DNA from: Lutibacter agarilyticus | GTDB taxonomy: Bacteria; Bacteroidota; Bacteroidia; Flavobacteriales; Flavobacteriaceae | Reading direction: 5' to 3' | DNA: 64,000 nt | Assembly (NCBI RefSeq): GCF_900188235.1 | Contig: NZ_FZNT01000001.1 | Location: 496,001 to 560,000, forward strand | In this document: positions 25,755-35,134 of the stretch, in pieces | Position numbering within the stretch: position 1 is the first letter of the stretch | How the letters are laid out: every line of letters begins with the position of its first letter | Notes under the pieces: model-generated | What the model was told of the DNA's origin: nothing | What the model saw: only the letters and a program-made list of their open reading frames with translations | The model's database searches: none | Position numbers and translations under genes: made by a program

Positions 25755-25799
25755 AGACCTAACAGGTTGCTTAAACTTGTTAGGTCTTATTTTTTTTAA
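25755..25799. terminator. Terminator between clpB and the histidine phosphatase gene
   Basis: AAGACCTAACA and TGTTAGGTCTT form an 11-bp stem with a 12-base loop. It lies just past the clpB stop (25808) in clpB orientation, with T-rich sequence on both sides. Confidence 0.75.
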
Positions 25800-25807
25800 A
25801 ATGATTG

Positions 25808-28396
25808 TTATTTGTTTCTGAATACAATTTTTTCGTCAAAAGCATCTAATAAAATATGGCTACTAGCTGTAATTTTACCAGATAATATTTCTTTTGAAAG
25901 TTCATTTAAAACATCTTTTTGAATGACTCTTTTTACAGGTCTTGCTCCAAACTGTGGATCAAATCCTTTTTCAGCAAGCGATTCAATAGCTTCCTCTGTA
26001 AATTCTATTGAAATGTCTTTTTCTTTCAACATTTTAGCTAAACCTTTCAATTGAATTTCTACAATTTGATGAATTTCAGTTTGATTTAAAGGGGTAAACA
26101 TAATAATTTCATCAATTCTATTTAAAAATTCAGGGCGCACGGTTTGTTTTAACAATCCTAAAACTTCCACCTTTGTAGTTTCGGTAATTTGCACTCGATT
26201 TTCCATATCCATTTTACTAAACTTCTCTTGAATAATATGCGCTCCCATATTTGAAGTCATGATAATAATGGTATTTTTAAAATCTGCAATACGACCTTTA
26301 TTATCTGTTAACCTTCCTTCGTCTAATACTTGCAATAAAATATTAAAGGTATCAGGATGTGCTTTTTCAATCTCATCTAATAAAATTACTGAATATGGTT
26401 TTCTTCTTACAGCCTCAGTTAATTGCCCACCTTCATCGTAACCAACGTATCCTGGAGGTGCACCAATTAATCTACTTACAGCATGTCGCTCTTGATATTC
26501 ACTCATATCAATACGTGTCATAGAATTTTCATCATCAAATAAATATTCAGCCAATGCTTTTGCAAGTTCAGTTTTCCCAACTCCAGTTGTTCCTAAAAAT
26601 AAGAACGACCCCAAAGGTTTTTTGGTATCTTGTAATCCGGCTCTTGAGCGTCTTACAGCATCTGAAACAGCAACAATAGCCTCTTCTTGACCAACAACTC
26701 TGTTATGTAATTCAACTTCTAAGTGCAATAGTTTTTCACGATCACTTTGCAACATTTTTGTAACTGGAATGCCTGTCCATTTTGCAACCACTTCAGCAAT
26801 ATCATCACGAGTAACTTCTTCTTTTATTAAAGCAGTTTCAGAGTTTTCATCCAATTCTTTTTGAAGTTCATCTAAATGTTCTTGCTCTTCTTTAATTTTA
26901 CCATACCTAATTTCAGCTACCTTACCATAATCACCTTCACGCTCAGCACGTTCAGCTTCAAGTTTGAAATTTTCCATGGTTTCTTTACTTTCTTGAATGG
27001 CATCTACCAAGTCTTTTTCACTGCTCCATTTTGCACTAATTTCATTTCTTTCTTCTTTTAAATTAGCCAATTCTTTTTTTAGAAGCGTTAATTTTTTCTC
27101 ATCTTTTTCACGTTTAATGGCTTCAAGTTCAATTTCAAATTGCATAATTTTTCGATCCAACACATCTAATTCTTCAGGTTTTGAATTGATTTCCATACGC
27201 AGTTTAGCCGCAGCTTCATCCATTAAATCAATGGCTTTATCTGGTAAAAAACGATTTGAAATATAGCGTTGCGATAATTCTACCGAAGCAATAATGGCTT
27301 CATCTTTAATTTGAACTTTATGGTGTTGTTCGTACTTATCTTTAATTCCACGTAAAATTGAAATGGCACTTTCTGTATCAGGTTCGTCCACAATTACTTT
27401 TTGAAACCTTCGCTCTAAAGCTTTGTCCTTTTCAAAATATTTTTGATATTCATCTAGGGTAGTGGCTCCAATTGCACGCAGTTCTCCACGCGCTAAAGCA
27501 GGTTTTAAAATATTGGCAGCATCCATTGCACCTTGCCCACCACCAGCACCAACAAGTGTGTGAATTTCATCAATAAACAATACAATTTCTCCGTTTGCTG
27601 ATGTTACTTCTTTAATAACGGCTTTTAGACGCTCTTCAAATTCACCTTTATATTTTGCACCTGCAATTAAGGCACCCATATCTAAAGAATAAATTTGTTT
27701 ACCCTTCAAATTTTCAGGAATATCTCCTTTAATAATTCTGTGCGCTAAACCTTCAGCAATGGCAGTTTTACCTGTGCCTGGCTCACCAACAAGCATTGGA
27801 TTGTTTTTAGTTCTACGTGAAAGTATTTGAAGAATTCTTCTTATTTCTTCATCACGACCAATCACGGGATCTAATTTCCCGTCTTTAGCTAATTGGTTTA
27901 AATTTTTAGCATATTTATTTAAAGAATTGTAGGTTTCTTCAGCACTTTGTGATGTAACATTACCGCCTTGTCTTAATTCATCAATTGCTGCTTTTAAATG
28001 TTTTTCGGTTACACCTTGATCTTTTAAAAGTTGAGATACCGTGTCTTTATTATTTAAAATAGCGATTAATAAATGTTCTATTGAAACATACTCATCCTTC
28101 ATTTTTTTTGCTTCACTTGAAGCATTGTTCAGCATTTTTGAGGCATCGCGAGAAAGCATAATATCTCCTCCTGAAACCTTTGAATAGCTTTCAATTATTT
28201 TGTCGATCAAGCTTTTGAGCAAATCGATGTTAACACCCAGTTTTTTTAAAATAAAAGGAGTTACATTTTCATCAACTTCAAAAATACCTTTTAATATATG
28301 TGAGTTTTCTATCTGTTGATTTTCAAAACTTTGCGCAATTTGCTGTCCTTGCTGTACAGCTTCTTGCGATTTAATTGTAAATTTATTAAAGTTCAT
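25808..28396 (-). CDS. clpB: ATP-dependent disaggregase ClpB
   Basis: 862 residues, the usual ClpB length. In order: an N-terminal Clp domain ([16 protein letters not shown]), AAA1 with Walker A GEPGTGKT (near 205) and Walker [10 protein letters not shown], a long coiled-coil middle domain (about 410-530), and AAA2 with Walker A GTTGVGKT (near 605) and [11 protein letters not shown]. The C-terminus has the [10 protein letters not shown] sensor-2 region. It is a cytoplasmic hexamer that works with DnaK to rescue aggregated proteins after heat stress. It lacks the IGL/IGF loop of ClpA/ClpX, so it is not a protease partner. No TAnnTTTG box points at it; a 13-base inverted repeat (CTTGT-TTT-ACAAG, 28480-28492) lies in the shared upstream region and could be regulatory. 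Confidence 0.97.
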   Translation of the reverse strand: MNFNKFTIKSQEAVQQGQQIAQSFENQQIENSHILKGIFEVDENVTPFILKKLGVNIDLLKSLIDKIIESYSKVSGGDIMLSRDASKMLNNASSEAKKMKDEYVSIEHLLIAILNNKDTVSQLLKDQGVTEKHLKAAIDELRQGGNVTSQSAEETYNSLNKYAKNLNQLAKDGKLDPVIGRDEEIRRILQILSRRTKNNPMLVGEPGTGKTAIAEGLAHRIIKGDIPENLKGKQIYSLDMGALIAGAKYKGEFEERLKAVIKEVTSANGEIVLFIDEIHTLVGAGGGQGAMDAANILKPALARGELRAIGATTLDEYQKYFEKDKALERRFQKVIVDEPDTESAISILRGIKDKYEQHHKVQIKDEAIIASVELSQRYISNRFLPDKAIDLMDEAAAKLRMEINSKPEELDVLDRKIMQFEIELEAIKREKDEKKLTLLKKELANLKEERNEISAKWSSEKDLVDAIQESKETMENFKLEAERAEREGDYGKVAEIRYGKIKEEQEHLDELQKELDENSETALIKEEVTRDDIAEVVAKWTGIPVTKMLQSDREKLLHLEVELHNRVVGQEEAIVAVSDAVRRSRAGLQDTKKPLGSFLFLGTTGVGKTELAKALAEYLFDDENSMTRIDMSEYQERHAVSRLIGAPPGYVGYDEGGQLTEAVRRKPYSVILLDEIEKAHPDTFNILLQVLDEGRLTDNKGRIADFKNTIIIMTSNMGAHIIQEKFSKMDMENRVQITETTKVEVLGLLKQTVRPEFLNRIDEIIMFTPLNQTEIHQIVEIQLKGLAKMLKEKDISIEFTEEAIESLAEKGFDPQFGARPVKRVIQKDVLNELSKEILSGKITASSHILLDAFDEKIVFRNK

Positions 28397-28418
28397 AACG
28401 TTTTATATTTTTTGTATT

Positions 28419-28426
28419 TATATTTG
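28419..28426 (+). promoter_or_regulatory. -7 box (TATATTTG) upstream of ytxJ
   Basis: A perfect TATATTTG on the plus strand in the clpB-ytxJ divergent region, 110 bases before the ytxJ ATG. The leader would be long, so a nearer unrecognised promoter is possible. Confidence 0.35.
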
Positions 28427-28536
28427 TCACTTCAATTAATATTCCATTTGATTAAAATGGCGTAAAAACGACAAAAAGTCTTGTTTTACAAGGGTTTAAA
28501 TGTCATTTTGTCTTCAGTAACTATAAAATTAAAACA

Positions 28537-28926
28537 ATGAGTTTTCTTAAAAATATATTTAATTCTAGTGATTCTAATGAAAAGCAACCAACTATTAATT
28601 GGATTCCTTTAACAAAAATTATGCAATTAGATGAAATTATGAATGCATCTAATAAAAAACCTGTTCTTATTTTTAAACACAGTACAAGATGTGGAATTAG
28701 CAGAATGGCGCTTAAAAATTTTGAAAGAAGTTTTGATATTGAAAATGAACAGTTAGCTATTTATCTGTTAGATTTAATACAATTTAGAACAATTTCAAAT
28801 GAAATTGCTTCAAAATTTAATGTGCAACACCAATCACCACAAGCGATTGTAGTTTATCAAGAAAAAGTTGTTTACAACGATTCTCATTATGGCATTTCAG
28901 TGGAGGCCATAAAAAAAGCGATTTAA
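28537..28926 (+). CDS. ytxJ: YtxJ-type bacillithiol-system redox protein (monothiol glutaredoxin-like)
   Basis: A 129-residue thioredoxin-fold protein with KPVLIFKHSTRCGISRMAL, a single-cysteine active site (Cys52, TRCGIS) in the expected position, and HQSPQAIVVYQ with the cis-Pro region. This matches the YtxJ family (monothiol bacilliredoxin-like, often listed as bacillithiol system redox-active protein). It probably swaps mixed disulfides with bacillithiol in the cytoplasm. Bacillithiol genes are not in this window. The stop codon is part of a terminator hairpin. Confidence 0.88.
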   Translation: MSFLKNIFNSSDSNEKQPTINWIPLTKIMQLDEIMNASNKKPVLIFKHSTRCGISRMALKNFERSFDIENEQLAIYLLDLIQFRTISNEIASKFNVQHQSPQAIVVYQEKVVYNDSHYGISVEAIKKAI

Positions 28927-28942
28927 ACAAATCGCTTTTAAA
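28912..28942. terminator. Terminator overlapping the ytxJ stop codon
   Basis: AAAAAGCGATTT pairs with AAATCGCTTTT; the ytxJ stop lies in the loop side. With A and T runs on both flanks it can serve the convergent lipoprotein gene (ending 28944) as well. Confidence 0.7.
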
Positions 28943-28943
28943 A

Positions 28944-30128
28944 TTAAATTTTATGACGAATAATTATTTGTCGTATTTTTTCTTTTAAATTTTCACCGCT
29001 ATCATAAACCATTTGTTCATTACTTGGAAAAGGAATAAATTGGTTTCGGGTTAAGTATAACTCATCTTTATTTAAAGCTCTTTTATCACCTTTAGTATTC
29101 GCGAATATATTTTCAAAAATAAATTCACTAGCTAATGGAAATGATTGGGTTGTTTGCTGATTTGCTAAGTTTAAATAATTAATTTGTCCAATAACTTGAG
29201 TAGATTTGGTTTGTGTTACCATATTTAATTTACACTTTACTCTTTTATACACATCAACTTTAATCTTATTTCCTAAAGAATCTTTTTGAATTTCTCCTTG
29301 TTTATTTTTTAAATATTCCCAACCATCAATTATGTTATTTTCTCTAATAACTTCTTTTTCTTTTACAAACTCAGGTGAAATATTAATTTCTTGTAAAAAT
29401 ATTTTTAGGCTGTAATCATATGTTAAATTGGATTGTTTTTTTGAATGATAAACAGTCCATAAATCATTTAAATTGTAGGTGTTAAAATTTAATAAATCTG
29501 TTTCTAACTTTACAGGAATAATTTTATTTGAATTATTTAACATAGAAACAATCACAAAATTAGTACCTAAAGTGTGCGCTTCATTTATTAATGAGTTGGT
29601 TTCTTTATAATTAGGATTGATACTTTGTAGGTAAATTAAATCATCATAAACAGCTCTAAAATCATATTTATTTTCAGAAGAATTCAAAACCGAAATTGCA
29701 TTTGTGTACAAATATTCTGAATATTGGTTTTTAGCAGTTATTAGTTTAGTAGTATAATTTGAAAACTTAAAATTAGCTTCTCTATTACTTTCCGCAATGG
29801 TTAATGGAAGTAAAGGCCTTATAGATTCTTGTCTGTTGTTTAAAGCTTTGTAGGTATTGTATATTTCTTCCAAATTTGAAGGATTATTTTCTTGTTTTAA
29901 AAAATCCAAACGTCTTAAATCTCTTTCATTAGCTTTAGCATACGCTTCTTCTAACATAATTATATAAGGTTGATTTCCTTTTTTAAATTTATTTTCGCGT
30001 AAGTTTTTTAATGAAATAGCTATGGCGTTATCAAAATTTCCATAATTAATAGCTTCTTGCGTTTTTTTAACACTGCTACAACTTAGTAATGTAGTTGCAA
30101 CAAATAATAGGAGTAATTTTAATTTCAT
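28944..30128 (-). CDS. Lipoprotein with helical repeat region, function unknown
   Basis: 394 residues. Lipoprotein signal KLKLLLLFVATTLLSCSS with the cysteine at residue 17. The next 230 residues are alpha-helical with spacing reminiscent of TPR-like repeats (YGNFDNAIAISLKNLREN, AYAKANERDLRRLDFL, LPLTIAESNREANFKFSNYTTKL). The C-terminal half is more strand-like (KVDVYKRVKCKLNMVTQTKSTQVIGQINYLNL). I recognise no named family; related lipoproteins appear as hypotheticals in Flavobacteriia. A TAATTTTG box (30176-30183, minus) lies 47 bases upstream. Confidence 0.75.
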   Translation of the reverse strand: MKLKLLLLFVATTLLSCSSVKKTQEAINYGNFDNAIAISLKNLRENKFKKGNQPYIIMLEEAYAKANERDLRRLDFLKQENNPSNLEEIYNTYKALNNRQESIRPLLPLTIAESNREANFKFSNYTTKLITAKNQYSEYLYTNAISVLNSSENKYDFRAVYDDLIYLQSINPNYKETNSLINEAHTLGTNFVIVSMLNNSNKIIPVKLETDLLNFNTYNLNDLWTVYHSKKQSNLTYDYSLKIFLQEINISPEFVKEKEVIRENNIIDGWEYLKNKQGEIQKDSLGNKIKVDVYKRVKCKLNMVTQTKSTQVIGQINYLNLANQQTTQSFPLASEFIFENIFANTKGDKRALNKDELYLTRNQFIPFPSNEQMVYDSGENLKEKIRQIIIRHKI

Positions 30129-30175
30129 AAGTAGGGTTTAATGGTTTGAAGTTTGTTTAATTACAAATTCAGTGC

Positions 30176-30183
30176 CAAAATTA
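30176..30183 (-). promoter_or_regulatory. -7 box (TAATTTTG, minus) for the lipoprotein gene
   Basis: CAAAATTA on the plus strand; fits TAnnTTTG toward 30128 and abuts the fumarylacetoacetase terminator. Confidence 0.4.
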
Positions 30184-30231
30184 AACTAAATAACCCTGAA
30201 AAAAAATGAATTTTCAGGGTTATTTAGTTTA
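30181..30231. terminator. Strong terminator after the fumarylacetoacetase gene
   Basis: A perfect stem of about 20 bp (AACTAAATAACCCTGAAAA and complement) around a short A-rich loop, 17 bases past the stop at 30248 in minus orientation, with A/T runs on both sides. Confidence 0.85.
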
Positions 30232-30247
30232 AAAAAAGAGCTGTTTG

Positions 30248-31540
30248 TTAAAACTCAATTGCTGGTAAAATTTTGCCTGTACATTTTCCAAAACCTATGC
30301 GACCTTGTTCATTTTCACAATATCCTCTAATAATTACATTGTCGCTATCATTTACAAAGCTACGTTTAGTTCCATCTTTTAGGGTAATAGGTTCTTCGCC
30401 ATCTTTGGTGATTTCTAATAATGAGCCATAACTATCTTTTGTTGGGCCAGAAAGTGTTCCGCTAGACATTAAATCACCAGCTCTAACACTACAACCATTT
30501 ATAGTTAAATGTGCTAGTTGTTGAGACATAGACCAATAAATATCTTTAAAGTTTGATTCACTTAAATTATTTAAATCACCATTTTCAGTTTCAATAAAAG
30601 TTTGAAGTTTTATATCGAAGGCATTTTTATCTGACGTTTGTTTTAAATAGGGTAATAATTGAATGTTTTGTATTTCGTGGTTAGGGTTTTCACATCTATA
30701 CGGTTCTAATGCGTCTAAAGTAACTATCCAAGGAGAAATTGTTGTGGCAAAGCTTTTGCTTGCAGCTGGACTTAAAGGTTTTGTCTCCCATTTTTGAAAA
30801 TCTCTAGCACTCCAGTCATTCATTAAAACCATTCCAAAAATATACTCTTCAGCTTCATTTACAGGAATTGGTTCCCCAAAATGGTTTGCAGCTGTGGTTA
30901 TAAAGGCTGTTTCTAATTCTAAATCAATTTTTTTAGAAGCTCCAAATATAGGAGTCGTTTTTCCGTCAGAAATAGTTTGTCCTAATGGTCTTTTAATATT
31001 TGTTCCTGAAACAATAACGGTTGATGAACGCTGATTAAATGCAAGTGGCATATGCAACCAATTGGATTCTATTTCAGTATTTTTAAAATTAAATATATTA
31101 GAGATGTTGTTTGCATGATGTTTACTTGAAAAGAAGCCTGTAAAATCACCTACATCAATAGGTAACAGCATTTCAACTTCATTTACATCAAATATAATTA
31201 CATCTCTATGTTCAGCATTATCACGTAATATTGAATTTTTTTCATCAAAAACTTCAGCAATTCTATTGCGCACTAAGCGCCAGGTTTTCCTTCCGTCAGC
31301 AATAAAATCATTTAAAGAATCTTGCATAAAAATATCATCGGTCAAAGCAATGTCTTTAAAATATCCTAATTGATGAAATGCGCCTAAATCTATGGCGTAT
31401 TCACCAATACGTGTTCCTATTGTAATAATATCATCTTTTGTTATAAATACGCCAAATGGTATATTTTGTATTGGGAAATCGCATTCAGTGTTCCCATTTA
31501 ACCAAGATTTTCTGTTTGGATCGTTCGCAGCTATTTTCAT
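30248..31540 (-). CDS. fahA: Fumarylacetoacetase
   Basis: A 430-residue protein. N-terminal SH3-like domain (FPIQNIPFGVF), then the FAH catalytic domain with DFTGFFSSKHHANNISNIF, LPLAFNQRSSTVIVSG, the metal-binding ELETAFITT, FGMVLMNDWSARDFQKWETKPL and MSSGTLSGPTKDSYGS. It cleaves 4-fumarylacetoacetate to fumarate and acetoacetate, the last step of tyrosine/homogentisate breakdown, in the cytoplasm. Length matches the eukaryote-like FAH. Other tyrosine-pathway genes are not in the window. TATATTTG box at 31581-31588, minus. Confidence 0.95.
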   Translation of the reverse strand: MKIAANDPNRKSWLNGNTECDFPIQNIPFGVFITKDDIITIGTRIGEYAIDLGAFHQLGYFKDIALTDDIFMQDSLNDFIADGRKTWRLVRNRIAEVFDEKNSILRDNAEHRDVIIFDVNEVEMLLPIDVGDFTGFFSSKHHANNISNIFNFKNTEIESNWLHMPLAFNQRSSTVIVSGTNIKRPLGQTISDGKTTPIFGASKKIDLELETAFITTAANHFGEPIPVNEAEEYIFGMVLMNDWSARDFQKWETKPLSPAASKSFATTISPWIVTLDALEPYRCENPNHEIQNIQLLPYLKQTSDKNAFDIKLQTFIETENGDLNNLSESNFKDIYWSMSQQLAHLTINGCSVRAGDLMSSGTLSGPTKDSYGSLLEITKDGEEPITLKDGTKRSFVNDSDNVIIRGYCENEQGRIGFGKCTGKILPAIEF

Positions 31541-31580
31541 ATGTTGATAAACTAAGGTATTTAGTTAATATATTTCTTAT

Positions 31581-31588
31581 CAAATATA
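31581..31588 (-). promoter_or_regulatory. -7 box (TATATTTG, minus) for the fumarylacetoacetase gene
   Basis: CAAATATA on the plus strand, 40 bases before the ATG at 31540. Confidence 0.5.
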
Positions 31589-31620
31589 TAAGTTTCTTAT
31601 TAAAAGCAAAATGAAATTAC

Positions 31621-31628
31621 TATTTTTG
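31621..31628 (+). promoter_or_regulatory. -7 box (TATTTTTG) for glyA
   Basis: TATTTTTG on the plus strand, 33 bases before the glyA ATG at 31662, divergent from the fumarylacetoacetase promoter. Confidence 0.5.
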
Positions 31629-31661
31629 CGAGAAATTTAACTTTTAAAAAAGTAATATACA

Positions 31662-32936
31662 ATGCAACGTGATCAAATTATTTTCGATTTAATTGAAGAC
31701 GAAAGAGAAAGACAAACAAAAGGATTAGAATTAATTGCTTCAGAAAACTTTGTAAGTGACGAAGTTATGGAAGCGCAAGGTTCAATTTTAACCAATAAAT
31801 ATGCTGAAGGTTATCCTAACAAACGTTACTATGGTGGTTGCGAAGTTGTTGATATTATTGAACAAATAGCCATTGATAGAGCCAAAGAACTTTTTGGAGC
31901 TGAATATGTAAATGTACAACCACACTCTGGATCACAAGCAAATACAGCTGTTTATGCGGCTTGTTTAAAGCCAGGAGATACAATTTTAGGTTTTGATTTG
32001 TCTCATGGTGGGCATTTAACACATGGTTCTCCTGTAAATTTTTCTGGTAAATTATACAATCCCGTTTTTTACGGAGTAGATAAAGCAACAGGAACAATTG
32101 ATTACAAGCATTTAGAAGAACAAGCTAAAGAGCACAAACCAAAATTAATTATTGCTGGTGCTTCTGCATATTCGAGAGATATAGATTTTGAAAAATTTAG
32201 AGAAATTGCTGATGAAGTTGGAGCAATTTTAATGGCCGATATTTCACATCCTGCTGGTTTAATTGCAAAAGGTATTTTAAACGATCCTATTCCTCATTGT
32301 CATATTGTTACTTCAACAACACATAAAACATTACGTGGACCTCGTGGAGGTATTATTATGATTGGTAAAGACTTTGAAAATCCGTTCGGACAAAAATTAA
32401 AAAACGGAAATTTAAAGAAAATGTCTACACTTATTAATTCATCTGTTTTCCCTGGAAATCAAGGTGGGCCTTTAGAGCACGTAATTGCTGCTAAAGCAGT
32501 TGCTTTTGGAGAGGCTTTAACTGATGAGTTTTTACATTACCAAATTCAAGTTAAGAAAAATGCAGCGGCTATGGCTGAAGCTTTTGTTGCAAAAGGATAT
32601 AAAATTATTTCAGGAGGAACGGATAACCACTGTATGCTTATTGATTTAAGAAGTAAAGGTATAAGCGGGAAAGATGCTGAAAATGCATTAACAAAAGCTG
32701 ATATTACTGTAAATAAAAATATGGTTCCGTTTGATGATAAATCGCCATTTGTAACTTCAGGTATTAGAATTGGTACTGCTGCAGTTACTACGCGTGGTTT
32801 AGTTGAATCTGATATGCCTTCAATAGTTGAATTGATTAATGAAGTTGTTGAAAACCATGAAGATGAAGCTAAATTAGAAGCAGTTGCATTAAAAGTTAAT
32901 GAAATGATGTCTAACAGACCATTATTTAAAATGTAA
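31662..32936 (+). CDS. glyA: Serine hydroxymethyltransferase
   Basis: A 424-residue PLP enzyme with [51 protein letters not shown], the active-site lysine in [12 protein letters not shown] (Lys222), and NQGGPLEHV. It interconverts serine and glycine, charging tetrahydrofolate with a one-carbon unit. It has the family's usual length. The next gene starts three bases after its stop, so the two are cotranscribed. Confidence 0.97.
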   Translation: MQRDQIIFDLIEDERERQTKGLELIASENFVSDEVMEAQGSILTNKYAEGYPNKRYYGGCEVVDIIEQIAIDRAKELFGAEYVNVQPHSGSQANTAVYAACLKPGDTILGFDLSHGGHLTHGSPVNFSGKLYNPVFYGVDKATGTIDYKHLEEQAKEHKPKLIIAGASAYSRDIDFEKFREIADEVGAILMADISHPAGLIAKGILNDPIPHCHIVTSTTHKTLRGPRGGIIMIGKDFENPFGQKLKNGNLKKMSTLINSSVFPGNQGGPLEHVIAAKAVAFGEALTDEFLHYQIQVKKNAAAMAEAFVAKGYKIISGGTDNHCMLIDLRSKGISGKDAENALTKADITVNKNMVPFDDKSPFVTSGIRIGTAAVTTRGLVESDMPSIVELINEVVENHEDEAKLEAVALKVNEMMSNRPLFKM

Positions 32937-32939
32937 AAA

Positions 32940-33341
32940 ATGATGAAAGAAATATTAGTAATAGTTGTAATTGTATGTTTTTCTTTTACTGTAAAAGCAC
33001 AAGATGATGCATTTACAAATGATGCTGCAAAATTAGTTGAAGTAATTTCAGAAAATGCATTTAAGCCTTATGTAGCTCAATTTACAGCAATGATCCCTGC
33101 TGAAAAACAAGCTATTTTTAAAGAAGAATTAATTGCTACTTTTCCTGAGTTATATAATGCAATGGCTGTAATTTATATGGATACATTTACCCATGACGAA
33201 ATTAAAGAATTATTAGCTTTTTATGCAACACCTGTTGGAAAAAAATTAGCTGATAAATCTGGTGAATTAGCCCAAAAAGGTATGACTGCAGGTCAATCTT
33301 GGGGTATGAAAGTACAAGAGATTATGGCAAAATATAAGTAA
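32940..33341 (+). CDS. Secreted DUF2059-family protein
   Basis: 133 residues with a signal peptide (MKEILVIVVIVCFSFTVKAQ). The mature part is helical with YMDTFTHDEIKELLAFYATPVGKKLADKS, the DUF2059 pattern (T..E-L-FY-TP-G-K). The ATG at 32940 or the next one at 32943 are equally good. It probably resides in the periplasm; function unknown. It is cotranscribed with glyA (three-base gap) and followed by a terminator. Confidence 0.85.
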   Translation: MMKEILVIVVIVCFSFTVKAQDDAFTNDAAKLVEVISENAFKPYVAQFTAMIPAEKQAIFKEELIATFPELYNAMAVIYMDTFTHDEIKELLAFYATPVGKKLADKSGELAQKGMTAGQSWGMKVQEIMAKYK

Positions 33342-33363
33342 TAAACACTTATTTATCTATATT

Positions 33364-33394
33364 AAATCCCGCCATTGTGCGGGATTTTTTTTAA
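33364..33394 (+). terminator. Terminator of the glyA-DUF2059 unit
   Basis: AAATCCCGC pairs with GCGGGATTT around CATTGT, followed by a T run. Confidence 0.88.
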
Positions 33395-33499
33395 CTTATT
33401 ACAAATTGGGGTAGAATAATAATTATTTAAAGCTCTAAGTTTGGAAGTCTTTTAAGTGAAGTAATTTTAATAAACTTATTAATATTTCATTTTTACTAT

Positions 33500-33507
33500 T
33501 ATATTTG
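33500..33507 (+). promoter_or_regulatory. -7 box (TATATTTG) for the 33534 gene
   Basis: A perfect TATATTTG 26 bases before the ATG. Confidence 0.55.
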
Positions 33508-33533
33508 TTAAAACATAAAAATTTAAATAAATT

Positions 33534-34136
33534 ATGAAAAACTTTTTTAATAAAGCAGCATTATTAGTTGTTTGTTTAATTATGAGCAATAGTTTAAAAG
33601 CTCAAATTACTTTTGATTTTGATAAAGATGTAGATTTTACTCAATATAAAACATATAGTTTTGGTGGTTGGCAACAAGACAGTGAAAAATTAATAAATGA
33701 TATTGATAAGAAAAGAATTTTGCAATCTTTTAAATCAGAACTTTTACAAAGAGATTTAGATTATGAGTTAGCTGAGGCAGACTTAGTAATAACATTATTT
33801 TTAGTTATTGATGAAAAAACAAGTACAACAGCTTATACCGATTATATGGGAGCAGGAATGGGATATGGATATGGCTACGGAGGCGGCCGTTATGGTGGAT
33901 ATTACAGACCAGCTTGGGGTTGGGGTGGAGGATACTCTACAACTTCTTACAGTGAAAAGGATTATAAAGTAGGTACTTTTGTTGTTGATATTTACGATGC
34001 AAAAACTAAAAAATTAATTTGGCAAGGAGTTTCTCAAAAAACAATTAACGAGAATGGAAGTAAAAGAGCTAAAACAATTCCTAAAAATGTAGGAAAACTT
34101 ATGAAAAAATATCCTGTTGCTAAAAAGAAAAAATAA
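33534..34136 (+). CDS. Secreted DUF4136-family protein
   Basis: 200 residues with a signal peptide (FFNKAALLVVCLIMSNSLKAQ), then VDFTQYKTYSFGGW, LLQRDLDYELAEADLVITLFLVIDEKTS, a Gly/Tyr-rich loop (GYGYGYGGGRYGGYY) and VGTFVVDIYDAKTKKLIWQGVSQKTI, the DUF4136 signature. No lipobox cysteine follows the signal, although relatives are often lipoproteins. Probably periplasmic; function unknown. It is monocistronic with its own promoter and terminator. Confidence 0.87.
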   Translation: MKNFFNKAALLVVCLIMSNSLKAQITFDFDKDVDFTQYKTYSFGGWQQDSEKLINDIDKKRILQSFKSELLQRDLDYELAEADLVITLFLVIDEKTSTTAYTDYMGAGMGYGYGYGGGRYGGYYRPAWGWGGGYSTTSYSEKDYKVGTFVVDIYDAKTKKLIWQGVSQKTINENGSKRAKTIPKNVGKLMKKYPVAKKKK

Positions 34137-34151
34137 TTTATAACTTTTTTT

Positions 34152-34189
34152 AAAAAACTCCCAAAGTATGATTCTTTTGGAGTTTTTTC
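34152..34189 (+). terminator. Terminator after the DUF4136 gene
   Basis: AAAAAACTCC-CAAAG pairs with CTTTTGGAGTTTTTT, an imperfect stem with a T tail. Confidence 0.8.
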
Positions 34190-34318
34190 GTTTATTTACT
34201 TTAAAAATGTATTAAATTATAATAGCTAATCACTTTTATTACTAATAATTATAATATTATTTACATAAAAAAAACTATTTTTTTATGCAAACATTCTTCA
34301 AAACTTAAATACATCAAA

Positions 34319-35110
34319 ATGACCAAAAAACATGTTTTAGCACTATTTTTAACGTTGTTTGCTTTTCAATTAACCCAAAGTCAAGTTTTAATTTCTTTAC
34401 TATTAGGCGATAAATTAAATACCGGAAAAATTAGTTTTGGTTTGGAAGGTGGATATAATTTATCGAATATTTCAAACTTAGAAGGAGCCAAAGCAGCTTC
34501 AAATTTTAATTTAGGTTTTTATTTTGATTTATTATTAAAAGAAAATAAAAACTGGTTTGTACATACGGGTGTTATTGTAAAATCAACAATGGGAGCTAAT
34601 ATTGATGCTTATCCTTTAAATGATGAGTCTTTAGATAATCTGTTTGAAGATGCTGATGTTAGAAGGAAAATAAACGCATTTAACATACCAATCTTAGCTA
34701 GATATAAGTTTAAAAATAATTTATTTGTTGAATTGGGTCCAATGATTGGTTTTATGCTAAAAAAATCACACGATGAGTTTACGGCTATAAATCTTGAAGA
34801 TAAAGAGGATGAATTACAATATAATCGTAAAATTAGAGATGATCATAAATTATTTGATTTGGGAGCACAAGTAGGGTTAGGTTATCAATTAAAAGCAATG
34901 CATGGAATGAGCGTAGCTGTTAAATATTATCAAGGAGTTGTTGATATTAATAAAGAAGCTATGGATAAAGCACATTATAATAATTCGTTTTATGTAGTTG
35001 CAAGTATTCCAATTGGAGCTGGAGAAAAAGCACAAGCTAAAAATGAAGCAGCTAAAGCTAAAAAAGAAGCTAAAAAAGCTTCAAAAGAAAAAGCTATAAA
35101 TAATATATAG
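34319..35110 (+). CDS. PorT-family outer-membrane beta-barrel protein with Lys/Ala-rich tail
   Basis: 263 residues with a signal peptide (KHVLALFLTLFAFQLTQSQ), then ISFGLEGGYNLSNI, NLGFYFDLLL, WFVHTGVIVKS, FNIPILARYKF, FVELGPMIGFML and VGLGYQLKAMHGMSVAVKYY, the outer-membrane beta-barrel (PF13568-like) pattern. The last 30 residues (AQAKNEAAKAKKEAKKASKEK) are a charged alanine/lysine helix extending past the barrel, unusual for the family. It is followed 24 bases later by the AI-2E-family gene. Role unknown. Confidence 0.82.
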   Translation: MTKKHVLALFLTLFAFQLTQSQVLISLLLGDKLNTGKISFGLEGGYNLSNISNLEGAKAASNFNLGFYFDLLLKENKNWFVHTGVIVKSTMGANIDAYPLNDESLDNLFEDADVRRKINAFNIPILARYKFKNNLFVELGPMIGFMLKKSHDEFTAINLEDKEDELQYNRKIRDDHKLFDLGAQVGLGYQLKAMHGMSVAVKYYQGVVDINKEAMDKAHYNNSFYVVASIPIGAGEKAQAKNEAAKAKKEAKKASKEKAINNI

Positions 35111-35134
35111 GACTTTATAAATAATTTTTAACCA

